NCBI GenBank assembly: GCA_009838075.1
Contig: VXSG01000097.1
Span: 98,079-162,078, forward strand
Direction: 5' to 3'
DNA: 64,000 bases
Origin: Boseongicola sp. SB0665_bin_10
Lineage (GTDB): Bacteria; Pseudomonadota; Alphaproteobacteria; Rhodobacterales; Rhodobacteraceae
Numbering within the stretch: the first letter of the stretch is position 1; each line of letters begins with the position of its first letter. Shown in pieces: positions 18,982-27,511 of the stretch. Below the pieces are notes generated by a model, which was not told the DNA's origin, did not search any database, and worked only from the letters and a program-made list of their open reading frames with translations. A program made the translations under genes and the position numbers.

Positions 18982-20430
18982 ATGGTTGATTTCAGGCCCA
19001 TCGGATACGTCATCGGCCTACTTGTTGCCGCGCTTGGCATCTCCATGCTGATACCGATGTTCGTTGACCTTGCTCAGGACAACGATCACGCGGGAACGTT
19101 TCTGGAAGCAGCCCTGATCACGCTCCTGATCGGCGGATTGATGGCATTGGCGTCGTCCAATTCGGTGGCGGGCAGCATGAACCTGCAGCAGGTATTCCTG
19201 CTGACAACGGGCGTTTGGATCGTTCTTCCGTTCTTCGGAGCGCTGCCGTTCATGTGGGGCGAACTCGGAGCGGGCTTCACGGACGCATATTTCGAGGCGA
19301 TGTCCGGACTGACGACGACCGGATCGACGGTGTTCAGCGGGCTGGACGCGCTGCCTTCGGGGCTGCTTGTCTGGCGATCCATGCTGCAATGGTTCGGCGG
19401 CATCGGGATCATTGTCGTTGCCATGGCTTTCCTTCCTGAACTTCGGGTCGGAGGCATGCAGATCTTCCGTTCCGAGGGATTCGACACGGATGGAAAGGTC
19501 TTGCCGCGGGCTGCCGAAATCGCGTCCCGCATCTCGATCATCTACCTGGTTCTGACGATTGCCTGCGCAATGGCCTACCTGGTTGCCGGCATGCCTCTCT
19601 TTGAAGCCGCCAACCACGCAATGACCACCATCGCGACTGGCGGGTTTTCGACCCGTGACCGGTCGTTCGGCAGCTTTCAAGGGGCGCCGGAATATGTCGC
19701 CGTGGCATTCATGATATTGGCCAGCCTTCCATTCGTGCGCTACGTGCAGATTCTTGCCGGGTCGTCGAAGCCTCTGCTGCGTGACAGCCAAGTGCGGGCC
19801 TTCCTGGCGGCATTGGCTGCAATTGCCGTCCTGGTCGCATTGCACAGGCTGCTGGCGCAGGGCACGGCGGCGCATTCCGCCCTGCGCGAATCCCTGTTCA
19901 ACATTACCTCGATCATGACCGGCACGGGCTATGCAAGCACGAACTACCAGCTTTGGGGAGCGTTCCCGGTGACGGTCTTCTTCCTAGTCGGCCTGATTGG
20001 CGGCTGCGCGGGATCGACCAGCTGTTCGGTCAAGGTGTTCAGGTACCAGATTCTGGTGAAGGCCGTTACGAACCAGATTCGACGCATCCAGAGTCCGCAC
20101 GGAGTCTACCAGCTCAAGTATGCCGGGCGGCGACTGAGCGAAGACGTGCTTTCGTCGGTCATGGTGTTCCTGACGATGTTTCTTGTCACGCTCGGCATCG
20201 TGTCCGTGCTTCTTTCGGCGACGGGGCTTGATCTCGTCACGTCCGTAAGTGGCGCGGCCACGGCACTTGCCAACGTGGGTCCTGGCCTCGGCACCATGAT
20301 TGGACCGGACGGGAATTTTGCCGGGCTGAGCGATGCCGCGAAGTGGATCCTGCTATCGGCAATGCTTGTTGGGCGGCTGGAACTGCTGGTGGTGTTCGTG
20401 TTGTTCACGTCGCGGTTTTGGCGCGCCTGA
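18982..20430 (+). CDS. trkH: Trk potassium uptake transmembrane protein
   Basis: 482 residues with the fourfold membrane-pore-membrane layout of TrkH/KtrB channels in the inner membrane. Selectivity-filter-like loops are visible: FEAMSGLTTTGSTVF, MTTIATGGFSTRD, TSIMTGTGYASTNY and ATALANVGPGLG. It imports K+ and normally needs the cytoplasmic NAD-binding regulator TrkA, which is not in this window. ATG 18982 matches the TrkH N-terminus (VDFRPIGYVIG); the upstream frame is not conserved. It is convergent with hipA. Confidence 0.95.
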   Translation: MVDFRPIGYVIGLLVAALGISMLIPMFVDLAQDNDHAGTFLEAALITLLIGGLMALASSNSVAGSMNLQQVFLLTTGVWIVLPFFGALPFMWGELGAGFTDAYFEAMSGLTTTGSTVFSGLDALPSGLLVWRSMLQWFGGIGIIVVAMAFLPELRVGGMQIFRSEGFDTDGKVLPRAAEIASRISIIYLVLTIACAMAYLVAGMPLFEAANHAMTTIATGGFSTRDRSFGSFQGAPEYVAVAFMILASLPFVRYVQILAGSSKPLLRDSQVRAFLAALAAIAVLVALHRLLAQGTAAHSALRESLFNITSIMTGTGYASTNYQLWGAFPVTVFFLVGLIGGCAGSTSCSVKVFRYQILVKAVTNQIRRIQSPHGVYQLKYAGRRLSEDVLSSVMVFLTMFLVTLGIVSVLLSATGLDLVTSVSGAATALANVGPGLGTMIGPDGNFAGLSDAAKWILLSAMLVGRLELLVVFVLFTSRFWRA

Positions 20431-20779
20431 ATTTGCAAGGCCCGCGTTCCCGTGACGTCGTGGCCGGGATTGACCGCACGCGCCCTTACGGCGCCTCCCG
20501 ACCGGAGGCCTACGCTGACACTGTACAAGGCGGCGCTTTCGGACAGTTCGGACCATGTCTTCCCGATGCCAGCAACGCCGACATTGCTGCAGGACCGGGA
20601 CGTCGGGCCACTCGAAATCAATCTGGCCAACGCCACACGGTGGCGGCCGGAACCATGCCGGGCCTCATTCGAATTTGGCCATCCTGCTGACGGGAAGAGA
20701 CTTTCTGAAAATCCGGCGATGAAGATTGGATTGGCCTGCTGTCACGCAGGTTCGTGTCGGCTCGGCAACCCTGATCCGG
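20431..20779. other. Intergenic region, trkH to hipA (349 bp)
   Basis: Convergent gap. No supported gene, tRNA or clear terminator hairpin. Confidence 0.5.
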
Positions 20780-22087
20780 CTACACGAACAGCTGCCGGCG
20801 ATGGGCTCTTTCAATTCTGACCGCATCAATTTCGGGCATGTCCGCCTGTTCGGCGAATCGTCGCCAGTCGCAAATGGCTGCGGCGACCTCGCCAAGGAGG
20901 ATCTTCGCTTTCGCCTTCTTGACACCCCCCACGCCTGCAAACGTGATGAGCTCCTCGAGTTCGAACCCGTCGCGCTTGCCTCCAAGGCTCATCTGGTGCC
21001 GGCTCGTCCATGCACCTGAAGGGTTGTAGGAATAGACGACGTCGAAAGCGGGCGAAAGGCGCCATGCTCCACTCCGGTCCATCAGGAAGGCGATGTTCTT
21101 GACGTGGTCATCCTGATTCCGCGCGAGCACGTTGAAGAAGGTACGCCGAACCTGCTGTTCGACGTCATCCATTGAAAGGCCAAGTCGCTTGATTGTCTGA
21201 AGGGCCTGCTCATAGCCATAGGCTCCTGCGACATTGAAGTCATAGTGCATCAGCGCGCCGAGGGATTGCATGTGCAGCTTGCCGCCGCGCGGCGTGCGGT
21301 CGAATCGACGAGTCATGAAGTGTGCCCGACCGCCTTCTTCATGCAGGCGACAGTCTTCCATCTCGATGCCCGCAGCGCGCGCCATCAGATGATAGGCGTA
21401 TTCGATGCGGCCAAAGCCCTGAGGGTCGGCAAGCTCGCGGTCTGCATTGCCATACACGCCGTCGAATTTCATGAGCCAATGAGAGAAGCCTTGACTGGCG
21501 GAGGCCTGGCCTGACCGGAACTCTCCAGAATCGGGATTCCAGGCGAGCACGGCTTTCGCCCGAGCACCGCCCGCAGACGTGCCTACGCGCAATATGTCCT
21601 CCATGGCCCGTTGGTCATCCTCGCCCGTCAACTTGCCTTCCAGCGCGATGCGGTCATCGAGCACCCGGTTGGCGAGCGAGACAAGAGCATCGATCTCGAC
21701 TCTCCGGGCGGTTCCGGGCGCGTCCTTCATCAGGGGACGGAATTCGAGGGCGCCAATGCCGCGTGTGCCTGTGTAGCAGAGGCGTTCGACGGGCGTGAAG
21801 CTGGCTGGTTCACGCCCGCGCGTAGCCAGCCACCCATCGATCAGCGCGTTGCCGAACTTGTCAGGCAGGCTGTCGGCGAGCATGCCCGGCAACCCCTTGA
21901 ATGTCGTGTGTGACAGCGCAGGGAATTCATACGGAACATCCGTGAGAGGCATCTTTTCGGGCGCAACTTCAATGCCGGAGCGGGCGAATTCCGGTGTGTA
22001 TTGAAATGCGCCGAGTTCCGCGTCAGGGATCCAGGTTACGGCGCCTATGTCGCGGCCCCAGAGAATGACGCGCGCCGTATCGGTCAT
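20780..22087 (-). CDS. hipA: Type II toxin HipA (Ser/Thr kinase)
   Basis: 435 residues, full-length HipA. The N-terminal couple_hipA region (RVILWGRDIGAVTW) is followed by the kinase core: an ATP-loop segment VGTSAGGARAKAVLAW with the autophosphorylation-type serine, the catalytic stretch NVLARNQDDHVKNIAF with the active Asp, and the metal-binding SPAFDVVYS. HipA toxins phosphorylate aminoacyl-tRNA synthetases such as GltX and induce dormancy. Its start overlaps the hipB stop by 4 nt (ATGA), the usual coupled order of antitoxin first. The key kinase residues are intact, so the toxin is predicted active; the target in this organism is unknown. Confidence 0.93.
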   Translation of the reverse strand: MTDTARVILWGRDIGAVTWIPDAELGAFQYTPEFARSGIEVAPEKMPLTDVPYEFPALSHTTFKGLPGMLADSLPDKFGNALIDGWLATRGREPASFTPVERLCYTGTRGIGALEFRPLMKDAPGTARRVEIDALVSLANRVLDDRIALEGKLTGEDDQRAMEDILRVGTSAGGARAKAVLAWNPDSGEFRSGQASASQGFSHWLMKFDGVYGNADRELADPQGFGRIEYAYHLMARAAGIEMEDCRLHEEGGRAHFMTRRFDRTPRGGKLHMQSLGALMHYDFNVAGAYGYEQALQTIKRLGLSMDDVEQQVRRTFFNVLARNQDDHVKNIAFLMDRSGAWRLSPAFDVVYSYNPSGAWTSRHQMSLGGKRDGFELEELITFAGVGGVKKAKAKILLGEVAAAICDWRRFAEQADMPEIDAVRIERAHRRQLFV

Positions 22088-22446
22088 GCCCCGTTCTCGC
22101 CTTCGTCACCCCACGCCCATTCCGACGGTTCGGCGCGCCTTTTCCTGGCGCGCCGGCGTTCCGCGCCTCCAATGCGAACACGATCTACAGGACGCACGGC
22201 GGGATCGGGGAGCAATGCGGCCAGATGATCGGTGAGACGCAGCGCCTGCATGACCCGAACGAAAGAATCGAGCGATATCGTCCTGCCGCAAGAGAGCCGT
22301 GTCATCGTGCTTCTCGACACTCCGGCTTCCCTTGCGAGGTCGAACTGGGAGATGTTTCGGCTAAGGCGAATCTCGTCAAGGCGTTTGCCGAGTGCCTCGA
22401 TGATGGCCTCGCTTGATGCGGTTGAGAAATCAATATTGTGCTTCAT
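22084..22446 (-). CDS. hipB: HipB-type antitoxin, XRE-family regulator
   Basis: 120 residues. A helix-turn-helix of the XRE/Cro type spans residues ~16-70 (GKRLDEIRLSRNISQFDLA, REAGVSRSTMTRLSCG). The C-terminal tail is basic then acidic and is longer than in E. coli HipB. It should neutralise HipA and repress its own operon. ATG 22446 has a GGAG ribosome site 6 nt upstream. The upstream DNA is strikingly AT-rich compared with the surrounding genome and contains a sigma70-like promoter and an inverted repeat, suggesting horizontal acquisition. Confidence 0.9.
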   Translation of the reverse strand: MKHNIDFSTASSEAIIEALGKRLDEIRLSRNISQFDLAREAGVSRSTMTRLSCGRTISLDSFVRVMQALRLTDHLAALLPDPAVRPVDRVRIGGAERRRARKRRAEPSEWAWGDEGENGA

Positions 22447-23209
22447 TTGTGCTCCATTAAGCTCAAAAACTGACTTTAGACCTCATATATACGACACTAA
22501 AAGTTTGTTCAATGAAAAATTTGTAAAGGATCATAAGTGATGCGTAATGCCCAAGATTCGTGTTTATTGCGTCAATTTACAGTCAGTAATTTTCTTGGTG
22601 TCTGCAGTCATCCCAATGTCAAGGTGCGACCCCGACTTCAAGCCTGGCACTCGATCAATTCTGAACCATGTCGATGACCAACGACCTGAGGCGGTTGATC
22701 GTCAGGAGGCCTCTGGTGTCGCGGCTGTCGACGGGATCTGCACGCGAGGAAAGATTGGGATGAGCGCAATTCGCGTTGAAGTTGCTGCCACTCCAGGCGT
22801 CCGGAGGTTCACATCCTGATTGGCACCCGATAGTAGGTACCATCCTGTCGCGCCTGCCGGTCAAGGCGTGCCTCAACCCAACCCGTAATCCCTGCTCACC
22901 CGCTTGGTCACAACACTGACGTGGTGGAACTTGCGCCAAGCAACACGGACAGGCATGCATTCGGTCGCGGAGAAGCGCCTGTCGAATTTGGCCACTCCCA
23001 TGAAGGCCTGTCTTTCGCGAGCGGCCGCGGCGCACGGGGATGGCAGTCTTCCCTCCGCCCTGCCGGAACGGTGCAATCCCCGATCCAGACGATTCTCCCG
23101 AATCACCTCAAGAAGTCAGTTTGGGATGCGAACGGCCGGTGCCGCTTCATTGACCGTTCTTGCGGCCTTGCCTATTGAGTGCGCAAACGTTTCCCAATGG
23201 GAGCAACCC
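22447..23209. other. Intergenic region, hipB to glyQ (763 bp)
   Basis: The first ~130 bp (22447-22580) are AT-rich and hold the hipBA promoter. The rest returns to normal composition. Short reading frames exist on both strands but none resembles a known family, so I leave them out; a glyQ promoter must lie here but is not evident. Confidence 0.5.
22474..22512 (-). promoter_or_regulatory. hipBp: Putative hipBA promoter and operator
   Basis: On the minus strand TTGAAC (complement of 22507-22512), a 17-bp spacer and TATATG (complement of 22484-22489) fit a sigma70-type promoter. An imperfect inverted repeat, CTTTAG at 22474-22479 and CTAAAAG at 22497-22503, brackets the -10 box with a symmetric ATATATA centre and is a good candidate for the HipB binding site. 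Confidence 0.55.
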
Positions 23210-24133
23210 ATGAGCGCAAACACGGGCCCCAAAAGTTTCCAGGAAATCGTCCTTCGGCTACAGAACTATTGGGCGGGGGAGGGCTGCGCGTTGCTTCAGC
23301 CTTACGATCTGGAAGTCGGGGCTGGCACCTTCCATCCGGCCACCATGCTGCGTGCGCTGGGCAAGCGGGAATGGTCGGCGGCCTACGTGCAGGCATCGCG
23401 GCGCCCGACGGATGGCCGCTACGGGGAGAATCCGCATCGCCTGCAGCACTATTACCAGTTCCAGGTGATCATGAAGCCTTCGCCTCCCGATCTGCAGGAG
23501 CTCTACATCGGGTCGCTGAAAGCGATCGGAATCGACATGGATCTGCATGACATCAGGTTTGTCGAGGATGACTGGGAGAGCCCGACCCTTGGGGCCTGGG
23601 GCCTTGGCTGGGAGGTCTGGTGCGACGGCATGGAGGTAAGCCAGTTCACGTATTTCCAGCAGGTCGGCGGACATGACTGCCACCCGGTTTCGGGCGAGCT
23701 GACCTACGGCCTCGAGCGCCTGGCCATGCACGTGCTTGGCATCGACCACGTGATGGCGATGCCTTTCAATGACCCGCAGTCCAGGATTGCATTGTCCTAT
23801 GGCGACATATTTCGGCAGACAGAAGAGGAATATGCCCGCTGGAATTTCGACGTGGCGGACACAGGCATGCTGTTCAGGCATTTCGAGGATGCTGAGGCGG
23901 AGTGCCGCCGCATCCTCGATGCGCAGGAGCTGGACCCGAAGTCGGGAAAGCGGATCGTGATGGTGCATCCCGCCTATGACCAGTGCATCAAGGCTTCGCA
24001 CCTGTTCAACCTTCTCGATGCCCGCGGCGTGATTTCAGTCACCGAGCGCCAGGCCTATATCGGGCGGGTGCGGTCGTTGGCGAAGGCCTGCGCCGACGCA
24101 TTCGTGACGACCGAGGCGGCAACAGGCGCGTGA
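23210..24133 (+). CDS. glyQ: Glycyl-tRNA synthetase alpha subunit
   Basis: 307 residues. Catalytic subunit of the bacterial alpha2-beta2 glycyl-tRNA synthetase. Conserved sequence starts at [17 protein letters not shown] and includes [23 protein letters not shown] (class II motifs), [26 protein letters not shown] and [12 protein letters not shown] 23210 is selected for its GGGAG ribosome site and the family N-terminus, although the frame is open ~100 codons upstream. First gene of glyQ - DUF6446 - glyS. Confidence 0.97.
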   Translation: MSANTGPKSFQEIVLRLQNYWAGEGCALLQPYDLEVGAGTFHPATMLRALGKREWSAAYVQASRRPTDGRYGENPHRLQHYYQFQVIMKPSPPDLQELYIGSLKAIGIDMDLHDIRFVEDDWESPTLGAWGLGWEVWCDGMEVSQFTYFQQVGGHDCHPVSGELTYGLERLAMHVLGIDHVMAMPFNDPQSRIALSYGDIFRQTEEEYARWNFDVADTGMLFRHFEDAEAECRRILDAQELDPKSGKRIVMVHPAYDQCIKASHLFNLLDARGVISVTERQAYIGRVRSLAKACADAFVTTEAATGA

Positions 24134-24257
24134 TCGTGACGATGCCTTGCGAAGAAAGGTCCTTTCGGGATTTCCGGCGGGACGCCCGGGGCAAGATCCT
24201 TCTCCCGGAGACGTCCAGGCCGTGCGTGGAGAGGCATTGCCTGGAGCAGGACGCGGC

Positions 24258-24788
24258 ATGAGCGGAAAGGTGATAGCCTTTGTACTCGCAACTTGCTGCG
24301 CGCTTGCCGGCGGTGGCCTGTACTACCTGCAGGTGTACGGCTTCTACGACGAGATTCCGCCAAGCGGTGCGTCCGACGTGCTGCTGACCACGCTCCAATC
24401 CGGAACGCCAGAGCCAATAAACCATGAAGAATTTCAAGCAATTGACGCGGAGAGCTCACCGTTGCGCTACCGTGCCTGTTTCACGACCAAACTGAGTCTT
24501 GCGACACTCGCCGAGTCTTATGTTGTCCATGACGACCCGGTGCCCAACGTGGCGCCCGGATGGTTCGGTTGCTTCGAAGCGTCGGAAATCGGCGCAGCAT
24601 TGAAAGATGGTTCCGCGATCGCGTTTCTGGGCACCGGAAATATCGCTTACGGCTTTGACCGGGTTGTGGCCGTCTCCGGAGACGGGCATGGCTACGTCTG
24701 GCACCAGTTGAACCGTTGCGGCGAAAGGTATTTCAACGGGGAGGCCTTGCCGGAAGGTTGCCCACCGCCGCCGAATGCAAGCCGATGA
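24258..24788 (+). CDS. DUF6446 family histidine kinase-adjacent/unknown membrane-anchored protein
   Basis: 176 residues; I recognise it as the small DUF6446-type protein that sits between glyQ and glyS in Rhodobacterales. An N-terminal hydrophobic helix (residues ~5-24) can act as a membrane anchor or signal sequence. The rest is a compact extracytoplasmic domain with four cysteines (RACF, GCFEAS, NRCGERYF, GCPPP) that could form two disulfides. Start at ATG 24258, with GGAG/AGGA upstream. No biochemical function is known; the gene order suggests only a conserved neighbourhood. Confidence 0.75.
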   Translation: MSGKVIAFVLATCCALAGGGLYYLQVYGFYDEIPPSGASDVLLTTLQSGTPEPINHEEFQAIDAESSPLRYRACFTTKLSLATLAESYVVHDDPVPNVAPGWFGCFEASEIGAALKDGSAIAFLGTGNIAYGFDRVVAVSGDGHGYVWHQLNRCGERYFNGEALPEGCPPPPNASR

Positions 24789-24854
24789 CCCAGGATGCGC
24801 TGATCCATATGCAATCCTCCCGCCCTGCGCACGGCCGATGCAAGGAGCTGATCC

Positions 24855-27020
24855 ATGCCTGACCTGCTGATCGAACTCCTGTCCGAGGAAATTCCTGCAC
24901 GCATGCAGGCGGCCGCGGGCGAGGGCTTGAGGCGTCTCGTGACGGACGGTCTTGCAGAGGCCGGACTGTCCCATGACGACGCTGAATCCTTTGTCACGCC
25001 GCGGCGGCTGATCCTGACAGTGTCGGGCTTGCCGAAGGTGAGTCCGGCGACACGAGAGGAGCGAAAGGGTCCGAGCGTCAGCGCGCCGGAGAGGGCGCTG
25101 GATGGATTCCTGCGCTCGACCGGGCTCTCGAAAGAGGACCTCGAGGTACGGGATGGCAGGAAAGGACAGGTGTGGTTCGCGGTCATCGAGCGTGAGGGAC
25201 GCCCTGCCAGCCGGATCGTGGCCGAGGTTCTGGACGCGGTCATCCGCGATTTCCCATGGCCCAAGTCCATGCGTTGGGGTTCTGGAAGCCTCAGGTGGGT
25301 GCGGCCGCTGCACTCGATCATCTGCCTGTTGAGCGACGGGGTCGAGAACCAGGTCGTTGAGCTTGAAGTCGATGGCATCCGTGCCGGCAACCGGACGGTG
25401 GGCCATCGTTTCATGGCACCGGAGCCGATCAGCGTCACGTCCTCTGCCGACTACCTGGCGAAGATGATAGGGGCAAAGGTCGTTGTCTCCGCCACGGAGC
25501 GCGAAGAGATCATCATGCGCGAGGCAGCCCGGTTGGCGGATGAACGGGGGTTTGAAGTGGTGGAGGACAAGAGCCTTCTGGCAGAGGTCGCGGGCCTCGT
25601 CGAATGGCCGGTGGTTCTGCTAGGCGAGATCGGCGAGGAGTTTCTGGATCTGCCGCCCGAGGTGCTTCAGACCTCGATGAGGGTGCATCAGAAGTTCTTC
25701 AGCGCGAGGGACAGTTCAGGCCGGATCACGCACTTCATCGCGGTGGCGGATCGGGAGACGGCGGACAATGGCACAACGATCATGGCCGGGAACCAAAAGG
25801 TTCTTCGGGCACGCCTTTCGGATGCCAAGTTCTTTTGGGAAAACGATCTGCGCGTGGCAAGAGATGGCATGAAGGCGTGGACCGACATGCTCGGCAAGGT
25901 CACGTTTCACAACAGGCTCGGAAGCCAGGCAGAGCGAATCGACCGGATTTCGGAATTGGCGAAGGAGATTGCCTCGGCATTGGGAGCCGATCCTGATCGG
26001 GCGGTCGCGGCGGCGCGGGTCGCCAAGGCCGACCTGTCGTCCGAAATGGTCTACGAGTTCGCTGAACTCCAAGGGATCATGGGCGAACACTACGCTAGCG
26101 CCGCAGGTCACTCCGGCGAAGTCGCACGCGTTGCACGCGAGCACTACCAACCACTTGGCCCGTCCGACGATGTGCCAAAAGGGCTGCTGTCGATCGCGGT
26201 CGCGCTCGCGGACAAGATCGACACGTTGGCCGGGTTCTGGGCAATGGACGAGAAGCCTACCGGCTCGAAGGACCCGTTTGCGCTCAGGCGCGCGGCGCTC
26301 GGCGTCATAAGGCTCATTCTCGAAAACGATCTCCGGATTTCCTTCGTCGAGATTGCAACGAAACCGGGCCTTCGGGCCGCCTTGGCCGTTGAGGAGCTTG
26401 GCTCCGAAGCGGCAGGGCGGAGCGGGGAGGCACGGGAATTGCAAGACAAGGCCAGAGGTGACCTGTGCATTGGTGACGAGGACCTCACGTTGCCGCGCGG
26501 GATCCTCGAATTCCTGCATGATCGCATGAAGGTCTTTCTGCGTGGCAAAGGCATTCGCCACGATGTCATCGACGCCTGTCTCGCAATGCCTGGCGCGGAT
26601 GACCTGACGCTGCTGGTAAAGCGATCCAATGCCCTTTCCGCGTTTCTGGACACGGAAGAAGGCGAAAATCTTACGCAGGGCTTCAAGCGTGCGCACAACA
26701 TCCTGAAGCAGGCCGAGGAGATGGATGGTGTCGAATACGCGCTTGATCCGGACCCGAATCTGGCGGAACAAGACGAGGAGCGTGCGCTGTTTGATGCGCT
26801 GGAAAGGGCGGAGGCCGCAATTCGTCCCGCCATGGCGTCCGAGGACTTCGAGTCGGCCATGTCGGCCATGGCCGATCTCAGAGGGCCGATCGATGGTTTC
26901 TTCGACGCGGTGCAGGTGAACGCTGCGGATCAGAGCCTGAGGCGAAACCGTCTCAACCTTCTGCATCGCATCAGTGAGACATGCCTTGCTGTGGCGGACC
27001 TGAACAGGATCGAGGGATAG
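24855..27020 (+). CDS. glyS: Glycyl-tRNA synthetase beta subunit
   Basis: 721 residues. Beta subunit that completes the glycyl-tRNA synthetase with GlyQ and binds tRNA. The N-terminus PDLLIELLSEEIPARMQ and the core segments GPPLRVL-like SMRWGSGSLRWVRPLHSI, QTSMRVHQKFFSARD and the HD-like region KADLSSEMVYEFAELQGIMG are typical; the C-terminal DALR-type anticodon-binding domain follows (RAHNILKQAE). ATG 24855 has AAGGAG 7 nt upstream. It is 66 bp after the DUF6446 gene. Confidence 0.97.
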   Translation: MPDLLIELLSEEIPARMQAAAGEGLRRLVTDGLAEAGLSHDDAESFVTPRRLILTVSGLPKVSPATREERKGPSVSAPERALDGFLRSTGLSKEDLEVRDGRKGQVWFAVIEREGRPASRIVAEVLDAVIRDFPWPKSMRWGSGSLRWVRPLHSIICLLSDGVENQVVELEVDGIRAGNRTVGHRFMAPEPISVTSSADYLAKMIGAKVVVSATEREEIIMREAARLADERGFEVVEDKSLLAEVAGLVEWPVVLLGEIGEEFLDLPPEVLQTSMRVHQKFFSARDSSGRITHFIAVADRETADNGTTIMAGNQKVLRARLSDAKFFWENDLRVARDGMKAWTDMLGKVTFHNRLGSQAERIDRISELAKEIASALGADPDRAVAAARVAKADLSSEMVYEFAELQGIMGEHYASAAGHSGEVARVAREHYQPLGPSDDVPKGLLSIAVALADKIDTLAGFWAMDEKPTGSKDPFALRRAALGVIRLILENDLRISFVEIATKPGLRAALAVEELGSEAAGRSGEARELQDKARGDLCIGDEDLTLPRGILEFLHDRMKVFLRGKGIRHDVIDACLAMPGADDLTLLVKRSNALSAFLDTEEGENLTQGFKRAHNILKQAEEMDGVEYALDPDPNLAEQDEERALFDALERAEAAIRPAMASEDFESAMSAMADLRGPIDGFFDAVQVNAADQSLRRNRLNLLHRISETCLAVADLNRIEG

Positions 27021-27511
27021 GATTCCCGTCAGGCCTCCCGCGTCGAGGGCAGGCGCCACCATGACATTGCTGAATGTGCCGTCACTTCGTTCTCCAGCCG
27101 GCATCGCCTCACGATCAGGCAACAAGTGCAGCATTTCTCGGGAAAGGGCGGGAAACATACATTTTTTGCCTTGTTTTGTTATTTCGGACATCGCTTCGCG
27201 ACATGCGAAAAGGACGAAATCCAAGTCGGATCACCGCGTTGATTGACGTTTGCGTGTTCGGCTTCATGCCATGCACGTTTCACGGCAACTTGGGCCGATT
27301 TCGGGTGGCGGGCGTGGAAGTTGCGTTCGTTGCGGAACAAGTCAAGTAAAGCCGTCTTTTGCGTCTCGAATCCTGGGATGAATGCCGTGTCGGAAGTGGG
27401 ATGCCTGACGCGAATGCTGTCCAACAGTTGGCCGCATCGATTCTTGAACGTTGGGCTTTACTGCGTATGCTGCGGAGCAAAGGAATCGCCGCAGTGCAGA
27501 AACGCATTGAA
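27021..27511. other. Intergenic region, glyS to PPDK-like gene (491 bp)
   Basis: No gene supported. The region around 27150-27190 is AT-rich. A candidate promoter lies at 27444-27471. The reading frame of the downstream gene is open back to 27359, so an earlier start is not fully excluded. Confidence 0.5.
27444..27471 (+). promoter_or_regulatory. Possible promoter of the PPDK-like gene
   Basis: TTGAAC (27444-27449), a 16-bp spacer and TATGCT (27466-27471) approximate sigma70-type boxes about 40 bp before the preferred start codon. It is weak evidence on its own. Confidence 0.35.

Noticed and set aside
22655..23035. A 126-residue minus-strand frame between hipB and glyQ
   Set aside because: Cys/Arg/Gly-rich without any family feature or start signal; treated as non-coding.
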